64,000 nt of DNA from Sphingomonas sediminicola (lineage in GTDB: Bacteria; Pseudomonadota; Alphaproteobacteria; Sphingomonadales; Sphingomonadaceae), in contig NZ_CP060782.1 in assembly GCF_014489515.1 (NCBI RefSeq), positions 1,798,001-1,862,000 of the forward strand. Reading direction: 5' to 3'. Every line of letters starts with the position of its first letter. Within the stretch, counting starts at the first letter, position 1. Under the pieces are notes generated by a model, which ran no database searches, had not been told where the DNA came from, and worked only from the letters and a program-made list of their open reading frames with translations. Positions 27,914 to 38,961 of this stretch are shown piece by piece. Position numbers and translations under genes: made by a program.

Positions 27914-29104
27914 TTACTTGGAGATCGTTCCGACAACCCCCGCGCCGACGGTCCGGCCGCCCTCGCGAATTGCGAAGCGGAGACCCGGATCCATGGCGAT
28001 CGGAGCAATCAGCTTGACACCCAGGCTGACGTTGTCGCCCGGCATCACCATCTCGGTGCCTTCCGGCAGCTGGACTTCGCCCGTCACGTCGGTCGTGCGG
28101 AAGTAGAACTGCGGACGGTAGTTCGCGAAGAACGGCGTGTGACGGCCGCCCTCGTCCTTCGACAGCACGTAAACTTCCGCCTGGAAGTCCGTGTGCGGAG
28201 TGATCGAGCCCGGCTTGCAGAGAACCTGGCCGCGCTCGACGTCCTCACGGCCGATGCCACGAAGCAGCGCGCCGATGTTGTCGCCGGCCTGACCCTGGTC
28301 GAGCAGCTTGCGGAACATCTCGACGCCGGTGACGACGGTCTTCTGGGTGTCGCGGATGCCGACGATTTCGACTTCCTCGCCAACCTTTACGATACCCGTC
28401 TCGACACGACCGGTCACGACGGTGCCGCGGCCCGAGATCGAGAACACGTCTTCGATCGGCATCAGGAAGGGCTTGTCGAGCGGACGCTCCGGCTGGGGAA
28501 TCCAGTCGTCGACCGCCTTCATCAGCTCCATGATCTTCTCTTCGCCAATCTCGGGATTGCGGTCCTCGAGGACGGCGAGAGCCGAACCGGCGACAATGGG
28601 AATGTTGTCGCCGTCGAAGCCGCGCTTGGAAAGCTCCTCGCGGATTTCGAGCTCGACGAGCTCGAGCAGCTCGGGATCGTCAACCTGGTCAACCTTGTTG
28701 AGGAACACGACCATGGTCGGAACGCCGACCTGCGCTGCGAGCAGGATGTGCTCCTTGGTCTGCGGCATCGGGCCGTCAGCAGCAGACACGACCAGGATCG
28801 CGCCGTCCATCTGGGCGGCACCAGTGATCATGTTCTTCACGTAGTCGGCGTGGCCCGGGCAATCGACATGCGCATAGTGCCGCTTGTCGGTCTCGTACTC
28901 GACGTGCGCCGTCGAGATGGTGATGCCGCGCTCGCGCTCTTCCGGCGCCTTGTCGATATTGGCGAAGTCGACGGCTTCACCGCCGCCGTGCTTGGCCAGC
29001 ACCTTGGTGATTGCAGCCGTCAGCGACGTCTTGCCATGGTCGACGTGACCGATGGTGCCGATGTTGCAGTGCGGCTTGTTCCGCTCGAATTTAGCCTTCG
29101 CCAT
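27914..29104 (-). CDS. tuf: Translation elongation factor EF-Tu
   Basis: A 396-residue GTPase that delivers aminoacyl-tRNA to the ribosome. G1 is [10 protein letters not shown] (about 19-28), G3 DCPGHADY and G4 NKVDQ; the effector region shows [17 protein letters not shown]. Domain 3 ends in [14 protein letters not shown], where the antibiotic kirromycin and EF-Ts act. It follows fusA by 74 bp. Only one copy lies in the window. Confidence 0.98.
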   Translation of the reverse strand: MAKAKFERNKPHCNIGTIGHVDHGKTSLTAAITKVLAKHGGGEAVDFANIDKAPEERERGITISTAHVEYETDKRHYAHVDCPGHADYVKNMITGAAQMDGAILVVSAADGPMPQTKEHILLAAQVGVPTMVVFLNKVDQVDDPELLELVELEIREELSKRGFDGDNIPIVAGSALAVLEDRNPEIGEEKIMELMKAVDDWIPQPERPLDKPFLMPIEDVFSISGRGTVVTGRVETGIVKVGEEVEIVGIRDTQKTVVTGVEMFRKLLDQGQAGDNIGALLRGIGREDVERGQVLCKPGSITPHTDFQAEVYVLSKDEGGRHTPFFANYRPQFYFRTTDVTGEVQLPEGTEMVMPGDNVSLGVKLIAPIAMDPGLRFAIREGGRTVGAGVVGTISK

Positions 29105-29178
29105 TTTACGCCTCTTCTTCTCTGAAATCCGGGCGGCCCGCCCGTATCGCGGACGCGCCCATAGCTAACAAAAATCCG

Positions 29179-31271
<2,093 letters not shown>

Positions 31272-31336
31272 TTTACTTGCTTCCTTAGCGATGTGGGAGC
31301 CGGCGGATCCGGCTTCCCCAGATATAGGTATGAAAA

Positions 31337-31805
31337 TTACCAGCGGTAGTGGCTGAACGCGCGGTTCGCTTCGGCCATGCGGTGCGTGTCCTCGCGCTTC
31401 TTCACGGCATTGCCGCGGTTCTGCGAGGCATCCATCAGCTCGCCCGACAGACGCGCGGCCATCGTCTTTTCAGAGCGGGCGCGAGCGGCCGAGATCAGCC
31501 AGCGAATGGCGAGCGCCTGAGCGCGCTCGACGCGAACTTCCACGGGACCTGGTAAGTCGCACCGCCGACGCGGCGGCTGCGGACTTCGATCCCGGCTTCA
31601 CATTGTTGAGGGCGTCGTGAAAGACCTGGATCGGGTCTTTCTTCAGGCGAGCTTCGACATTGTCGAGAGCGCCATAGACGATGCCTTCGGCGACCGACTT
31701 CTTGCCGTCGAGCATGACCGAATTCATGAACTTCGACAGGACGATGTCCCCGAAACGGGGATCGGGAAGGATTTCGCGCTTTTCTGGGCGGCGACGACGG
31801 GACAT
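31337..31805 (-). CDS. rpsG: 30S ribosomal protein uS7 (two frameshifts)
   Basis: A 16S rRNA head-domain binder. The first frame gives [20 protein letters not shown] through LNNVKPG. Adding one base in CCC at 31591-31593 restores [16 protein letters not shown], and one in GGG at 31544-31546 restores [21 protein letters not shown]. The last part ends NRAFSHYRW, the classic uS7 C-terminus. The repaired length is 156 residues, exactly standard. It lies between rpsL and fusA. Confidence 0.96.
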
Positions 31806-31864
31806 TGGACTGTTCCTTTCTCTTCAGCCTGTTCCGGAACTTGTCCGGGCTTACTCGTGCGTGG

Positions 31865-32236
31865 TTACTTGGGACGCTTGGCGCCGTACTTCGAACGGCT
31901 CTGCTTGCGGTCCTTGACACCCTGGGTGTCGAGAACGCCGCGAAGCACGTGGTAGCGGACACCCGGAAGGTCGCGCACACGGCCGCCACGGATCAGCACG
32001 ACGCTGTGCTCCTGGAGGTTGTGGCCTTCGCCGGGGATATAGCTGATGACTTCGCGCTGGTTCGTCAGACGGACCTTGGCGACCTTACGAAGCGCCGAGT
32101 TCGGCTTCTTCGGGGTGGTCGTGTAAACGCGAGTGCAAACGCCACGCTTCTGCGGGTTCTGTTCCATCGCAGGAACCTTGGACTTGGCCTTCTGCGGTTC
32201 GCGACCCTTGCGGATCAGCTGGTTGATCGTTGGCAT
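31865..32236 (-). CDS. rpsL: 30S ribosomal protein uS12
   Basis: A 123-residue decoding-centre protein. [15 protein letters not shown] is the standard start, and the two loops that determine streptomycin response, [13 protein letters not shown] and [15 protein letters not shown], are of the wild-type form with both lysine/arginine positions kept. The frame is open for 17 codons upstream but the ATG at 32236 is right. It is the first gene of this array; no rpoBC genes lie just upstream. Confidence 0.97.
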   Translation of the reverse strand: MPTINQLIRKGREPQKAKSKVPAMEQNPQKRGVCTRVYTTTPKKPNSALRKVAKVRLTNQREVISYIPGEGHNLQEHSVVLIRGGRVRDLPGVRYHVLRGVLDTQGVKDRKQSRSKYGAKRPK

Positions 32237-32577
32237 GAAGCCCTTCACCTTTATGTTGCCGGAAGACCCGGCGGTTACTTTGCGCAACGCAAAAGCGTGA
32301 ACACCTGGTAGCCGCCAGCCACCCGGCCTTCACGTCGTTGAGCAATGTTCAGCTCTGTCCTTCAGGGGAACGGAATCGCAGCCCGCGGACGAGCGGCCAC
32401 ATAGCGAGGGACCGCCGGAGGGTCAACGGGTGGCTCTCCGAAACCGATTGAGCCGACGAATGCGCAGGGCAAGCCGACAAACGGACTTGATCGACGGCGG
32501 CTCGCGTCCGGTCGAAACCGAAGAGCATCTGGATCCCATGCGGTCCATCCATGGCTCCGTTCAAAGGGAGCAGGATC
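32237..32577. other. 341 bp divergent intergenic region before rpsL
   Basis: No coding sequence is supported here. It must hold the promoter of the rpsL-rpsG-fusA-tuf transcript on the minus strand and that of the small secreted protein on the plus strand. A short hairpin (CCGGAAGACCCGG, 32262-32274) lies just upstream of rpsL on the minus strand. I could not assign -35/-10 elements with confidence. No tRNA-like sequence was seen. Confidence 0.6.
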
Positions 32578-32808
32578 ATGACAAGCAAGAATGTACTCGT
32601 TGCGGTCGGGATGGCCCTGATCGCCGTTCCGGCGGGCGCACAGAACTCCGACGCGCCGAAATCCGACAAGAGCACCACGGTCGACCAGAAGAAATACTGC
32701 CTTTCGTACGACAGCGTCGTCGGAAGCCGCGTCCGGGCGCAGGAATGCAAGACCAAGGCCGAGTGGGCCAGGGAGCACGTCGACATCGACAAGATGTTGA
32801 AGGAGTAG
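32578..32808 (+). CDS. Small secreted protein of unknown function
   Basis: A 76-residue protein with a signal peptide (MTSKNVLVAVGMALIAVPAGA), leaving a mature chain of about 55 residues with two cysteines (KKYCLSYDSVVGSR and QECKTKAEW) that could form a disulfide. The mature part is charged, with a C-terminal DIDKMLKE. AAAGGGAGCAGG stands before the ATG at 32578. It resembles uncharacterised short periplasmic proteins of sphingomonads. No function can be assigned. Confidence 0.7.
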   Translation: MTSKNVLVAVGMALIAVPAGAQNSDAPKSDKSTTVDQKKYCLSYDSVVGSRVRAQECKTKAEWAREHVDIDKMLKE

Positions 32809-32816
32809 CTTCCGCC

Positions 32817-32839
32817 GGGCGCGGTCGCGAGCCGCGCCC
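32817..32839. terminator. GC-rich hairpin between converging genes
   Basis: GGGCGCGG (32817-32824) and CCGCGCCC (32832-32839) form an eight-pair stem with a seven-base loop, midway between the stops of the small secreted protein and the GH43 gene. It lacks a T run on either side, so it would be a weak or factor-dependent terminator for both directions. Confidence 0.5.
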
Positions 32840-32845
32840 ACCCTC

Positions 32846-34230
32846 TCAAATCTCTCTCAGGGTCACTTCGTCGCGGCCAAACTCCAGCCCGACGGTCAAC
32901 AGCGCCCTGAATGCATTGTAGCCCGAATTCCCCGGGAAGAAGGCGTGGAAAAACAACTGCGGCTTCCCCTCCATGCCCGGCGCAACAGAGGCATGGCCCG
33001 GCGCCCACCACAGGCTGTTTGACTTCAGCAGCGGCTCAGCTCGCTTGACGTATGGGCCAAGCGGATGGTCGGCGACCGCCACCCCGATGCCATAGGCCGG
33101 CGTCGAGAAGTCATTTCCGGCATAGAACATCCAGTAACGGCCGTTCTGCTTCGTGACGAACGGCCCCTCGATCAGGTGCCCTTCCCAATCGAGGTCATTG
33201 GCAAGAACAACCTGCTCCTCACCCGTGAATGATCGGCCGTCCGCAGCTAGCCTCCGCGCGTGGATCGGCGTCCGCATCGCCTCGACGATATCGCTCGCCT
33301 GTCCGAACTCGATGAGCGCGGGCTTCACGCGCGACCAATTGTCGAGCGCAGCCTCGATCAGCGGCTGCATCCAGAAGAAGCGCTCCATCGATCGGCGGGT
33401 ATTGGCCCACGGCTGGATCGCAGCGGCAAAGGCGGCGGTCCGGCGGTCGCGATCGCTTTCGAACAGTGTCTCGACGAGATCGGGATGCTCGCGCAGCAAC
33501 CCGGCGAGGGGTCGCGGCCAAAGACCGTTCGTGTCGTTCTTCCAGAAAAGGAGGGCGCGCCGTCATCATCGACGAAGATGTGGGAGTCGATCACACCGCC
33601 GCTCGCCGGACCGCCCGGCGTAAGCATCTTGCCGCCGGTAACCATCGGCGAGCCATTGTCGGACCACGGTCCAAAGGGCGAAGCGGCGCGTGCCAGGCCG
33701 ATCGCGAGCGCCCCGCTCTGGTCGCGGGCGGTGTAGACGAGCCAATATTCGTCCCCGATCTTGGCTATTTCAGGTGCCCAGAAATCTCCCGTGCGTTTGC
33801 CATGCCGTGCCCATGCGGGAGCCTTGCCTTCGGGAAACACGAAGCCGTCATGATCCCAATTCTCGAGATCTCGGGAATGGAGGATCGGGAAGGCGTCCAG
33901 TGCATCGTTCGACGTCGCTGTCAGGATCCAGCCGTCATCGACCTTCAGGACAGCCGGGTCGCCATAACCAGCCCTCGTAAGCTCGCTTAGATTTTCCGAG
34001 ATCAGCGCCTTCCACGGCACGCCTGTCGGCGCGGCTCGCGGAGCCTCGGAAGACACCGGCGCCCTCGTTCCAAAGTCGGCGGCAAGCTCGGCAAAGAAGC
34101 GCGCGTAATCCGCCTGCTCACCGCCGGCAATTCGGTAACAGCGATCCGGGCCATCGCCTTCGCGCACGGCCAGATCGGTCGCTTCGCCGTCTGCGGTTGC
34201 CTGGACGTCGAATATTGGAATTGAGCCCAT
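32846..34230 (-). CDS. Glycoside hydrolase family 43-like protein (one frameshift near 33553-33555)
   Basis: A five-bladed beta-propeller glycosidase. [20 protein letters not shown] holds the likely catalytic base, WAPEI and [14 protein letters not shown] the middle Asp, and [20 protein letters not shown] the catalytic acid Glu. GH43 members cleave arabinan, xylan or galactan side chains; the substrate here is unknown. The two frames join after adding one base in GGG at 33553-33555 (plus strand), giving [15 protein letters not shown]. The repaired length is 461. No signal peptide is obvious from the ATG at 34230; a TTG at 34239 is possible. It follows the S41 protease gene almost directly. 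Confidence 0.82.
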
Positions 34231-34239
34231 GGACGCCAA

Positions 34240-35472
34240 TCAACGGCTGGCGAGACGCTTAAGCTCCTTAACTCCCGCCGCGAGGATGTCCGCGCCGGGC
34301 GTCGTCGGAATATCCGGCTTCAGCTTCCAGCGCGGATTGTCCTTCACGTCGTAAACCGGCTCCGCGCTGTAGTTGATCGAGATGCCCGTGCGGTCGAGCC
34401 GCAGCGGAAAGACCGCCGCTCCAAGTCCCATCGTCTCGGTCCCGACTGTCACTGCCCGACGGATGCCCTTCATGCCCATCGGAAAGCCCTCAGCCATGCT
34501 CGCGCTCCAATGGTTCTGGAGCACGACGACCGGCTTTTCGTAAGTGAAAGGCCCCTGCGGATCGACATATTCGGTCCATGGGTCAGTCAAGCCGAAGCCC
34601 TGTCCGCTTCGACGCCGCATCAGTGCATAGGGACGACGTTCCTTTATGAAACGGCCCATGATCGGCCGGGCTACTGCCGTGTCGCCACCGCCATTGTCGC
34701 GCGCGTCGATGATGAGGCCAGGAGTGTCCTTCAACTGCTCGAGCGCAGCATCGAACGCTTTCGGCGCTTCACTGTCGCCGAACGACGTGATCGCGATATA
34801 GCCGAAACCCTCGTCGAGCTTCCGGTGATTGATCGACGCCCGGTCCGCAAAAGGCTTAAACGGCAGGAGGAGGTCGCGCACGCTGCCGTCCTTGGAGCGC
34901 AGCCGAAGCTTGCGGGCACGATCGCGATTGCCGCCGACCGCCGCGTTGATTGCAAATCGGCGCGCCTCGGGATCAGGCCGCGCAAGCGCTCGCGGCATTC
35001 GCGCAGCAGCGGCCTGGGCGAACGGCACGCCGTCGATCGCAAGAACGACGTCGCCGATCCCGATGCCCGAATCCATCGCGGCCGAGCCATCCCGGATCGC
35101 ACGAACCTCGACACCCGCCGGCGTCTCACCAACGAAAACGTCGGACAGCGGCCAGCGCGGAAGTCCGGGCACCGGCGAGGAAAAATGCGTGTGCCCATCG
35201 TATAGCTCATCCGTGATGGCGAGAAGCAGGCGGTTCCACTTTTCCTCGTCGTCGCCGACTGCCGCCAACCGTGGCTGATAGATTGCGCGGACCCGGTCCC
35301 AATCCGTCGCCTTATCGCCGAAGAAAGCATACCGATCGCGCAGCGTCTCCCACAGCTCGTCGAAGTCCTGCTGGAGGGTTATGTCCCTGGGCGGCTCAAT
35401 CGCAATGGCGGGCGCCGCAATTGCGGCGAGCCCGGACGCGATCGCCGTCCGGCGCGTAAGAGCGAAGGTCAT
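34240..35472 (-). CDS. S41-family (tail-specific) peptidase, secreted
   Basis: A 410-residue protein with an RR-containing signal peptide (TRRTAIASGLAAIAAPAIA, possibly a Tat signal). A PDZ-like region follows (VRAIRDGSAAMDSGIGIGDVVLAIDG near 150-175). The catalytic core has LIIDARDNGGGDTAVAR and VVVLQNHWSASMAEGFPMGMKG, where the serine of SASMAEG is the nucleophile of S41 peptidases. The exact peptide target is unknown. The ATG overlaps the upstream amidohydrolase stop in ATGA, so translation is coupled. Confidence 0.87.
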   Translation of the reverse strand: MTFALTRRTAIASGLAAIAAPAIAIEPPRDITLQQDFDELWETLRDRYAFFGDKATDWDRVRAIYQPRLAAVGDDEEKWNRLLLAITDELYDGHTHFSSPVPGLPRWPLSDVFVGETPAGVEVRAIRDGSAAMDSGIGIGDVVLAIDGVPFAQAAAARMPRALARPDPEARRFAINAAVGGNRDRARKLRLRSKDGSVRDLLLPFKPFADRASINHRKLDEGFGYIAITSFGDSEAPKAFDAALEQLKDTPGLIIDARDNGGGDTAVARPIMGRFIKERRPYALMRRRSGQGFGLTDPWTEYVDPQGPFTYEKPVVVLQNHWSASMAEGFPMGMKGIRRAVTVGTETMGLGAAVFPLRLDRTGISINYSAEPVYDVKDNPRWKLKPDIPTTPGADILAAGVKELKRLASR

Positions 35473-36761
35473 TGCTGGTTCTTCACGACGTCGCCGCGCG
35501 CCATCACGAACGCGACATTCTTCAGGACCGTCACGTCGGTCAGCGGATCGCCTGCCACGGCGATGATATCGGCTGATTTGCCTGGTTCGACCGTGCCCAC
35601 TTCGTTCGACAGTCCCAGTAGATCGGCGGCGTTCACCGTCGCCGCCTTGATAGCCTCGACCGGCGGCATTCCGAACTTCACCAGCATCTCGAATTCGTCG
35701 GCATTCTTGCCGTGCTTGGAAACACCGGCATCGGTCCCAAAGGCGATCTTCACGCCCGCCGGATAGGCCTTCTTCACCGATTGACCGGTGATTCCGATCC
35801 GCCACTCGATCTGCTGCTTCACCGCGCCGGTGTAGGCGTTCGGGTCCTTGGTGAGCCGATCGATATAGCCGTTAACCGTCGACAGCGTCGGCACGTAATA
35901 AGCGCCGGCCTGCTTGAAGAGCTTGATGATCTCGTCGTCCATTACCGTGCCATGCTCGATCGAGTCTGCTCCGGCACGTAGTGCGAGCTTGATGCCGTCG
36001 GCACCATGCGCGTGCACGGCGACCTTCCGGCCGTAAGCATGAGCGGTCTGGACGAGCGCCTTGGCCTCGTCATCGAACATGCGCGTGGCAAGGCCGGTGC
36101 CGCTGTTCACGCCGCCGGTGGTCGCGAACTTTATGACGTCCGCTCCGCGGTCGATCTGACGGCGAACGACGCGGCGGCAGCTTTCGACGCTGTCACAGAG
36201 GTTTTCGGGGCTCGGATTCCAATGTGCGACAAGGTCGTCGTTCAGCGATCCGCGGCCGTCCATGTGCCCGCCGGTGGTCGAAATCGACTGAGCCGCATCC
36301 ACGATGCGCGGTCCCTGTACCCAGCCGCGCTTCACCGCTTCACGAAGCGCCAGCGTATCGCCATGATCGTCCCCGAGATTGCGGACGGTGGTGAAGCCGG
36401 CCCGAAGCGTCTTCATGCCGTTCATTTGGGTTTCGAGCGCATGCAGGGGCATGTCGTCGCGAACCTCGGCCAGGAGCGCCTGCTCCCCGCCCCTGTCGCT
36501 GACCAGATGAACGTGGCTGTCGATCAGACCGGGAAGGACGGTCTTGTCACCAAGTTCGATCGTCGTCGCCCCGGCCGGCGCGGGAACATGACCGTGGCGC
36601 ACCTCCACGATCCGGCCATTGTCGACGACGATCGTCGACGGCCCGAGCGGCGCTTTGCCGGGAACGGCGATCAACCGGCCGGCATGGATGTAGGTCGGTG
36701 CAGCGAATGCGGCGGAAGTGCACGAAGCGAGGGCGACTGAGATCAGCAAGCGGTGAAGCAT
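35469..36761 (-). CDS. Secreted metal-dependent amidohydrolase (imidazolonepropionase/dipeptidase-like)
   Basis: A 430-residue protein with a signal peptide (residues 1-20, ending AAFA) and the amidohydrolase TIM-barrel. Metal motifs are LIDSHVHL, the KF segment in DVIKFATTGGV (carboxylated Lys), VAVHAHGADG and FGTDAGVSKHG. The whole resembles periplasmic Xaa-Arg/Lys carboxypeptidases described in Caulobacter (Cc2672 type), but substrate assignment from sequence is uncertain. A paralogue of the same length (37678-38961) lies in the same gene set. Its stop overlaps the S41 gene start. Confidence 0.88.
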   Translation of the reverse strand: MLHRLLISVALASCTSAAFAAPTYIHAGRLIAVPGKAPLGPSTIVVDNGRIVEVRHGHVPAPAGATTIELGDKTVLPGLIDSHVHLVSDRGGEQALLAEVRDDMPLHALETQMNGMKTLRAGFTTVRNLGDDHGDTLALREAVKRGWVQGPRIVDAAQSISTTGGHMDGRGSLNDDLVAHWNPSPENLCDSVESCRRVVRRQIDRGADVIKFATTGGVNSGTGLATRMFDDEAKALVQTAHAYGRKVAVHAHGADGIKLALRAGADSIEHGTVMDDEIIKLFKQAGAYYVPTLSTVNGYIDRLTKDPNAYTGAVKQQIEWRIGITGQSVKKAYPAGVKIAFGTDAGVSKHGKNADEFEMLVKFGMPPVEAIKAATVNAADLLGLSNEVGTVEPGKSADIIAVAGDPLTDVTVLKNVAFVMARGDVVKNQQ

Positions 36762-36806
36762 GGCGGCACCTTAAGGCCGCCTTTGCCGGACGCAACGGGG
36801 GTGAAA

Positions 36807-37211
36807 CTATTCGGTTGTCGCCCCGTCCCATTCTTCCTTGTGATGACGCGCTTCGGCGTCCTCCTTCGTGCGCTGGACGATCTTGTCCTTGTGCTCGGGC
36901 GGGCCGTAGATCGTGTAGAGCCGAAGTGGCTCGGTCCCCGTGTTGCGCACGTTGTGGCGAGCGCCAGCGGGAACGATCACGGCGAAATCGTCCATCACCG
37001 GATTTTCGCGGCCGTCGATGTCCACCGATCCCTGCCCTTCCTCGACCCGGAAGAACTGATCGCGGTCCTCGTGGACTTCCTCACCGATCTCTTCGCCCGG
37101 CTGGAGGGTCATCAGCACGAGCTGCAGATGCTGCCCGGTATAAATGACGTGGCGGAAGTTCTCATTGTCGACCGTCAGCCGCTCGATATCGTCGCAAAAA
37201 CCCCGCTTCAT
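36807..37211 (-). CDS. Cupin-domain protein
   Basis: A 134-residue small cupin. The metal-site motifs are VLMTLQPGEEIGEEVHEDRDQFFRVEEG (motif 1, EEVHEDxDQ replacing the usual HxH) and VPAGARHNVRNTG (motif 2 with a conserved His). The C-terminus is highly charged. Related proteins are annotated as mannose-6-phosphate isomerase-like or quercetin-dioxygenase-like cupins; no reaction can be assigned. The ATG at 37211 has AGAGGG upstream. It lies between DUF3140 and the first amidohydrolase. Confidence 0.85.
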   Translation of the reverse strand: MKRGFCDDIERLTVDNENFRHVIYTGQHLQLVLMTLQPGEEIGEEVHEDRDQFFRVEEGQGSVDIDGRENPVMDDFAVIVPAGARHNVRNTGTEPLRLYTIYGPPEHKDKIVQRTKEDAEARHHKEEWDGATTE

Positions 37212-37284
37212 GAGATGCCCTCTTCGTTCGCTGGATACTCGTTCAGAACGCACAACCGTCGCCGAGCCATGTTGTTCAGCCATC

Positions 37285-37629
37285 TCAGCTTTTCAACGGA
37301 TCGTTGCCCCAGTTCATGAGCGAATAGCGCCAGCGCGAGGTCGCAATATTGGCGGGCTCCTGCGCCCTGTGACGGCGCACGTAACCGACAACCTTTCGCA
37401 TGTGGGCATAGTCGTCGTCGCTTAGCTCGACCTTCTTCTTACCGAGGATGTCGACAATGCGCCGGCCGCTGGCGTGGCCGACACTTTCGCCCGTTCCCTT
37501 GCCGCCCTTGGCCCTCCAGCCGACCGCGCGGCTCTCTTTGGTGTCCAGCCATTTCTTCAGCTCCGAAGCGGTCATGTTCACTGCTTCGTCGAAGTCCTTG
37601 CGGACCTTGTCGCGATCGATCTCTGCCAT
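37285..37629 (-). CDS. DUF3140-family protein
   Basis: A 114-residue charged protein: an N-terminal helix DKVRKDFDEAVNMTASELKKWLDT, then SRAVGWRAKGGKGTGESVGHASGRRIVDILGKKK and VVGYVRRHRAQEP with a final NWGNDP segment. The pattern (ELKKWLxTxESxxVG and GHxSGRRIVxIL) is the one I associate with DUF3140, whose role is not established and which looks DNA-binding or histone-like in its basic charge. It lies 48 bases after the second amidohydrolase. Confidence 0.75.
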   Translation of the reverse strand: MAEIDRDKVRKDFDEAVNMTASELKKWLDTKESRAVGWRAKGGKGTGESVGHASGRRIVDILGKKKVELSDDDYAHMRKVVGYVRRHRAQEPANIATSRWRYSLMNWGNDPLKS

Positions 37630-37677
37630 TCCTCCACAACGCTCGTCGCGGGGAGCGGCTCAATACGGACGAAAGGC

Positions 37678-38961
37678 TTAGTGGCCCGGAGGCACCAGTT
37701 CGCCGCCCTTCACGACGGCAGCCGGGCGCTCAAGGACCCGGATATCGCGGAGCGGATCGCCGTCTACCGCCACGATATCGCCGTAGCGGCCGACCTGGAT
37801 CTCGCCGACGTCGTTGCGGCCGAGGGCCTCCGACGCATTCTTGGTCGCGGCCTGGATCGCCTCGAGCGGGGTCATTCCGTACTGGACCATGACCGCGAAC
37901 TGCTGACCCACCATTGCGTGTGGCATGACCCCCGCATCAGACCCGAAGATCATGCGAACGCCGGCCTGGTGAGCCTTGCGGAAATTGTCGCGCTGGGCCT
38001 GCCCGATCTCGCGGTCCTTGCGGATGTTCTCCTCAAGCTCGCCATTCTTGCGGCCTTCTGCCTGCGTGTAGTCGGTGTTCTTGATATCCATCGAGAACCA
38101 GACCGGCCGCTTGCGCGCCTTTGCGAGCTTGATGCTCTCGTCATCGAGAAGGCTGGCGTGCTCTATGGTGTCGATACCGGCGCGGATCGCGGCATTGATG
38201 CCGCTGGCGCCGTGCGCATGGGCGGCGACGCGAAGGCCCTGCATATGCGCCTCGTCAGCGATGGCGCGAAGCTCATCCTCGGTGAGCTGCTGCTGCCCCG
38301 GCGTATCGCCGCGCGAGAAGACGCCGCCCGTCGCGCAAACCTTGATCACCTCGGCCCCGAACTTCCGCTGGCGGCGAACCTGGTACTTCAGCTCCTCCGG
38401 GCTGTCGCCGATGCCCTCTTCCTTCTCCTTTTTCTGGAGCTCGGGCGGGAGATAGGTGTCGTCACAATGGCCGCCAGTGGCGCCAAGCGCATGGCCGGCC
38501 GGAACAATGCGCGGGCCGACGACGTAACCGGCCTCGATGGCCTGCTTCAGACCGACGTCCGCCCACTCGCCCGATCCGACCACGCGCATGGTCGTGAAGC
38601 CGCCATTGAGCATGTCGCGGGCGGTGCTAGTCGCGACGGCCGGCCAGAAGCTTCCGGTATATTCGAGGAAGCGGTAGCCGCCGATGTCCGCCGGCCCGAG
38701 ATGCGTGTGCATGTCGATCAGGCCGGGAAGCAGGGTCCGGTTGCCGAGATCGATATGCTTGACGTCGGCGCCCCAGCGCACCGTACGTGCATCGGCGATC
38801 GACGTGATGTGACCGGTGTCGTCGACGAAGATCGCCGGGTTCGGCACGTAGCGCCCGGTCTCGACGTCGAGCATCCTTTCGCCTGTAATCACCGTCGCCG
38901 CCGTCGCGGGGGAAACGACTGCAGAAGCAGCGAGGAGGGAAAGAACGACACGTCGGATCAT
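37678..38961 (-). CDS. Secreted metal-dependent amidohydrolase, paralogue of the 35469-36761 protein
   Basis: A 427-residue protein with a signal peptide (about 1-20, ending SPATA) and the same amidohydrolase architecture: LIDMHTHLGPAD, EVIKVCATGGVFS (carboxylated Lys), VAAHAHGASGINAAIRAG and FGSDAGVMPHA. GHALGATGGHCDD parallels the GGHMDGRG site of its paralogue. It is probably a periplasmic peptidase or cyclic-amide hydrolase. The upstream sulfotransferase-like gene would end in an ATGA overlap with this start if one missing base is restored. Confidence 0.88.
   Translation of the reverse strand: MIRRVVLSLLAASAVVSPATAATVITGERMLDVETGRYVPNPAIFVDDTGHITSIADARTVRWGADVKHIDLGNRTLLPGLIDMHTHLGPADIGGYRFLEYTGSFWPAVATSTARDMLNGGFTTMRVVGSGEWADVGLKQAIEAGYVVGPRIVPAGHALGATGGHCDDTYLPPELQKKEKEEGIGDSPEELKYQVRRQRKFGAEVIKVCATGGVFSRGDTPGQQQLTEDELRAIADEAHMQGLRVAAHAHGASGINAAIRAGIDTIEHASLLDDESIKLAKARKRPVWFSMDIKNTDYTQAEGRKNGELEENIRKDREIGQAQRDNFRKAHQAGVRMIFGSDAGVMPHAMVGQQFAVMVQYGMTPLEAIQAATKNASEALGRNDVGEIQVGRYGDIVAVDGDPLRDIRVLERPAAVVKGGELVPPGH

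Noticed and set aside
27338..29125. A 595-codon plus-strand frame opposite tuf and rpsJ
   Set aside because: It is the antisense shadow of highly biased EF-Tu codons and has no similarity to known proteins.
34230..34239. TTG start for the GH43 gene nine bases upstream of the ATG
   Set aside because: It only adds three residues and has no better ribosome-binding site; the ATG at 34230 is preferred, though the choice is not certain.
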